Positions 61,971-64,000 of a stretch of 64,000 bases of DNA are shown one piece after another. The stretch spans positions 62,001 to 126,000 of the forward strand of contig NZ_JAQSWB010000008.1 of assembly GCF_029266855.1 (NCBI RefSeq), given 5' to 3'. The first letter of the stretch is position 1, and each line of letters opens with the position of its first letter. The notes under the pieces were generated by a model. It did not search any database. It was given only the letters and a program-made list of their open reading frames with translations, and was not told the origin of the DNA. The translations under genes and the position numbers were made by a program. This DNA is from Fluviicola sp. Its GTDB lineage: Bacteria; Bacteroidota; Bacteroidia; Flavobacteriales_D; Crocinitomicaceae.

Positions 61971-62702
61971 CTATTTTATCCCGGAATAAATTGTTGCTAT
62001 TCCACCTGAAACCAGCCTGGCCTTTACCTGCTGATACCCCAGTTTTTCAAGGATATCCGTAAATGCTTTCCCTTCGGGAAAGGCAGCTACCGATTCGGGC
62101 AAATATGCATAAGCCTTATCGTCTTTCGAGATACGTTTTCCAAAAAACGGGATAATGTATTTCGAATGAAAGGCATAATATTGTTTTACGGGAAACTTCT
62201 TCGGTTTCGAAAATTCAAGAATGATCAGCTTTCCACCCGGCCGAACTACACGCAGCATTTCGGACAAACCTTTTTCCAGGTTCTCGTAATTGCGAACGCC
62301 AAAACCAACCGTTAAGGCATCAAAATAATTATCTTCAAAAGGCAGGTTTTCCGAGTCTCCCAAACGCATTGAAATGATCGGATCAAATCCTCTTTTCTTC
62401 ATTTTCTGGCGGCCAACATCCAACATTCCTTCCGAGATGTCCATTCCAATGATCTCCACGGGTTTCAAGCGCAAGGAGGCGATTGCGAAATCCCCGGTTC
62501 CTGTTGCCAGATCCAAAATGCGTTTCGGCTGGATTTCTTTGAGCATATTGACTGCTTTCCTTCTCCAGATACGATCTATTCCGACCGATAAAAAGTGATT
62601 CAAAAAGTCGTAGCGTTTTGAAATCTTATTGAACATCTCAGCAACTTCCTCTTTCTTCGATTTATCGTCTGTGCCGTATGGTTTTACAACTTTTCTTTCC
62701 AT
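61971..62702 (-). CDS. ubiE: Demethylmenaquinone methyltransferase
   Basis: UbiE/MenG (243 aa) methylates demethylmenaquinone to menaquinone, the respiratory quinone of Bacteroidota. [21 protein letters not shown] near 20-40, the SAM motif [14 protein letters not shown] near 62-75, [26 protein letters not shown] near 130-155 and the terminal [11 protein letters not shown] are signatures. Ubiquinone genes are not expected here. It lies 120 nt upstream of porT on the same strand. Confidence 0.96.
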   Translation of the reverse strand: MERKVVKPYGTDDKSKKEEVAEMFNKISKRYDFLNHFLSVGIDRIWRRKAVNMLKEIQPKRILDLATGTGDFAIASLRLKPVEIIGMDISEGMLDVGRQKMKKRGFDPIISMRLGDSENLPFEDNYFDALTVGFGVRNYENLEKGLSEMLRVVRPGGKLIILEFSKPKKFPVKQYYAFHSKYIIPFFGKRISKDDKAYAYLPESVAAFPEGKAFTDILEKLGYQQVKARLVSGGIATIYSGIK

Positions 62703-62725
62703 CTTATTAATTGAGAATAGAAAAT

Positions 62726-62826
62726 GGAACTTCGACTACCATTGACGCTTCGGTCAAGGTTTTCAACGCTCAGTCACCCTTTTCACTTCTACATTTTAAA
62801 TTTTCATCCCGATAACTATCAGGATT
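62726..62826. repeat. Intergenic region with a split flavobacterial repeat and a hairpin
   Basis: CTTCGACT at 62733 and CGCTCAGTCACC at 62766 look like the two halves of the common flavobacterial repeat CTTCGACTNCGCTCAGTCACC, interrupted by a 25-30 bp unit with its own TTGAC...GTCAA inverted repeat. Further right, ATCCCGATA and TATCAGGAT form a hairpin that abuts the end of the hldE gene. This is remembered-motif evidence only. Confidence 0.35.
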
Positions 62827-63815
62827 TAGTTAAATTGTTTTCCTTCGCATTCCTGGATCAACTGATCTGGTTCGATACTTACCACTCCGCTTTTTTCACA
62901 GACCAAGCCTCCTGCGAGATTCGATAGTTCCGCGATGCTTTCAATGGAAAGTTCGGTTGTCAAACACAAAGTTGCGACAGAAATCACCGTGTCACCCGCA
63001 CCACTCACATCTGCTATATTGCGCACGTGTGCCGGAGTGTGATAATTCCTTTCCTGATCTTTAATATAAACCCCATGTTCGGAAAGTGTTACGAAGGTGA
63101 TTTCATTTCCAAGGTTTTTTTCTAAACTGGCTATTGCCTGATCAAATAAATCCCTATTCTGGAAACTACAATCAATTCCTACACCCTCTTTTAACTCCTT
63201 TAGATTCGGTTTAAAAAGCGTTACTCCTTTAAACGCGAGGAAATTATCTTTCTTAGGATCCACTGTTGTCGGAATCTTGTACTCCTTAGCGAGAGCAATG
63301 ATCCCTCCTATAACTGTTGGCGTTAATAAGCCCTTGTTATAATCTTCAAAAATGATTGCATCGATTTTTTCCGTCTCAATTGTTCTCTTTACAGAAGCCA
63401 GGAAAAGTTGTTCCTCCCCTTCATTCAAAGGATGAGTATCCTCCGCATCAATCCGAAGCAATTGCTGGTTATTTCCAATCACTCGGGTTTTCACTGTTGT
63501 GACACGGTTCTCACTTGCAACAATACCGGATGAAAGCATGTTTTGTTTTTCCAGTAACTCTTTAAGTATGCGACCTTCTTTATCCGCGCCAACTATGGCA
63601 CATAAAATTGGTGTCGCTCCCATAGACTGGAGGTTTAAAGCCACATTCGCAGCTCCACCCAATCGCTGTTCCTGGCTTTCGAGGCTCACAATCGGAACAG
63701 GTGCTTCAGGACTTACACGGTGAACTTTTCCCAACATGTAAGCATCGATCATTACATCCCCAATTACTAAAATGCGTTTGGTTTTGAATGCAGCAAGTAT
63801 CTCGTGTATTGTCAT
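62826..63815 (-). CDS. hldE: D-glycero-beta-D-manno-heptose-7-phosphate kinase (HldE kinase domain)
   Basis: A 329-aa PfkB-family kinase, the stand-alone kinase half of HldE (RfaE domain I) that phosphorylates heptose 7-phosphate in the ADP-heptose route to the LPS core. ILVIGDVMIDAYMLGKVHRVSPEAPVPIV near 15-43, GGAANVALNLQSMGA near 53-67 and the catalytic SGAGDTVISVATLCL near 270-285 are signatures. The nucleotidyltransferase half is not fused. The start overlaps nothing; the aminotransferase gene ends 1 bp upstream. Confidence 0.93.
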   Translation of the reverse strand: MTIHEILAAFKTKRILVIGDVMIDAYMLGKVHRVSPEAPVPIVSLESQEQRLGGAANVALNLQSMGATPILCAIVGADKEGRILKELLEKQNMLSSGIVASENRVTTVKTRVIGNNQQLLRIDAEDTHPLNEGEEQLFLASVKRTIETEKIDAIIFEDYNKGLLTPTVIGGIIALAKEYKIPTTVDPKKDNFLAFKGVTLFKPNLKELKEGVGIDCSFQNRDLFDQAIASLEKNLGNEITFVTLSEHGVYIKDQERNYHTPAHVRNIADVSGAGDTVISVATLCLTTELSIESIAELSNLAGGLVCEKSGVVSIEPDQLIQECEGKQFN

Positions 63816-64000
63816 CTAGTTCAATTCTGCTAATGCGTTTGCAACGCGTTTCATTGCTTCCGTCAAAGTTTCTTCGGAAGCCGCGTAAGAGATACGCATA
63901 CAATTGGCATCACCGAATGCCTCTCCGGAAACCAAAGCGACGCCTTTATCCAAAAGGTACATACACAGATCTTCCGCGGTTTGGATTGTTTTATCTCCAT
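63816..64000 (-). CDS. Aspartate-type aminotransferase, C-terminal fragment
   Basis: The last 61 codons of a minus-strand gene cut by the window edge. GVALVSGEAFGDANCMRISYAASEETLTEAMKRVANALAELN is the C-terminal small-domain block of class I PLP aminotransferases (AspC type), with the substrate-carboxylate arginine in MRISYA. The stop codon is adjacent to the hldE ATG. The exact substrate cannot be told from this fragment. Confidence 0.8.
   Translation of the reverse strand, partial: GDKTIQTAEDLCMYLLDKGVALVSGEAFGDANCMRISYAASEETLTEAMKRVANALAELN

Overview
The window reads as a chromosomal segment of a Bacteroidota bacterium, most likely order Flavobacteriales; a Fluviicola/Crocinitomicaceae-like genome would fit, but the exact genus is inference. 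The evidence is a PorT-type subunit of the type IX secretion system (T9SS), four large secreted proteins with T9SS C-terminal signals, a TamL-type Omp85 lipoprotein, a carboxypeptidase-regulatory-domain TonB receptor, and promoters of the Bacteroidota form TTTG-N19-21-TAnnTTTG. Coding is dense on both strands. I see no rRNA, tRNA, CRISPR array, integrase, transposase or prophage gene.

Layout. 1-5.7 kb (+): end of lpxK, punA, gatB, two TlpA-like thioredoxin proteins, lpxH. 5.7-12.1 kb (-): a MORN-repeat protein, a thioesterase, and a surface-polysaccharide group (FlaA1/CapD-like dehydratase, SDR reductase, FemAB-like acyltransferase, polysaccharide deacetylase). 12.2-18 kb: CYTH protein, TonB receptor with a periplasmic partner, small envelope proteins, threonine aldolase. 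18.1-20.3 kb: rpmH (52 codons) divergent from an MsbA-like exporter, followed by a 0.6 kb non-coding stretch. 20.9-25.2 kb (-): an ECF sigma operon with a putative anti-sigma factor, a CpxP-like protein, an MbnP-like protein, a di-heme peroxidase of the MauG/MbnH type and a YHYH protein. 25.4-35.3 kb: two giant T9SS cargo proteins, a phosphodiester-glycosidase pair, a DUF1456 protein and a TPR/HTH regulator. 35.5-42.9 kb (-): a thiamine operon under a TPP riboswitch (thiS-[four-helix-bundle cassette]-thiC-thiE2-thiD-thiE-thiG-thiH-thiF). 43-47.7 kb: three paralogous small lipoproteins, DUF1361, dgkA and a T9SS cargo protein. 47.7-54.9 kb (-): pnp, rpsO, envelope proteins, HutD/Ves, accD, fbaA. 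54.9-64 kb: tamL, a SpoU methyltransferase, a TPR protein, a FAD oxidoreductase, porT, ubiE, hldE kinase domain and the end of an aspartate-type aminotransferase.

The most unusual structure is a family of intergenic elements. Each has two mirror-image arms, and each arm is normally five copies of a purine core (consensus RRGAY) spaced exactly 8 bp apart (7 bp in one element). Six loci carry them (leaders of gatB, the MORN gene, the CYTH gene, the 15.6 kb gene, thiC and pnp), always with the last arm 4-20 nt before a start codon. In the thiamine operon the two arms are pushed apart and hold a gene for a four-helix-bundle protein (the 23S rRNA IVS/S23 family), so the whole unit looks like a cassette dropped exactly between thiS and thiC. 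I regard this as the best candidate for an undescribed system here.
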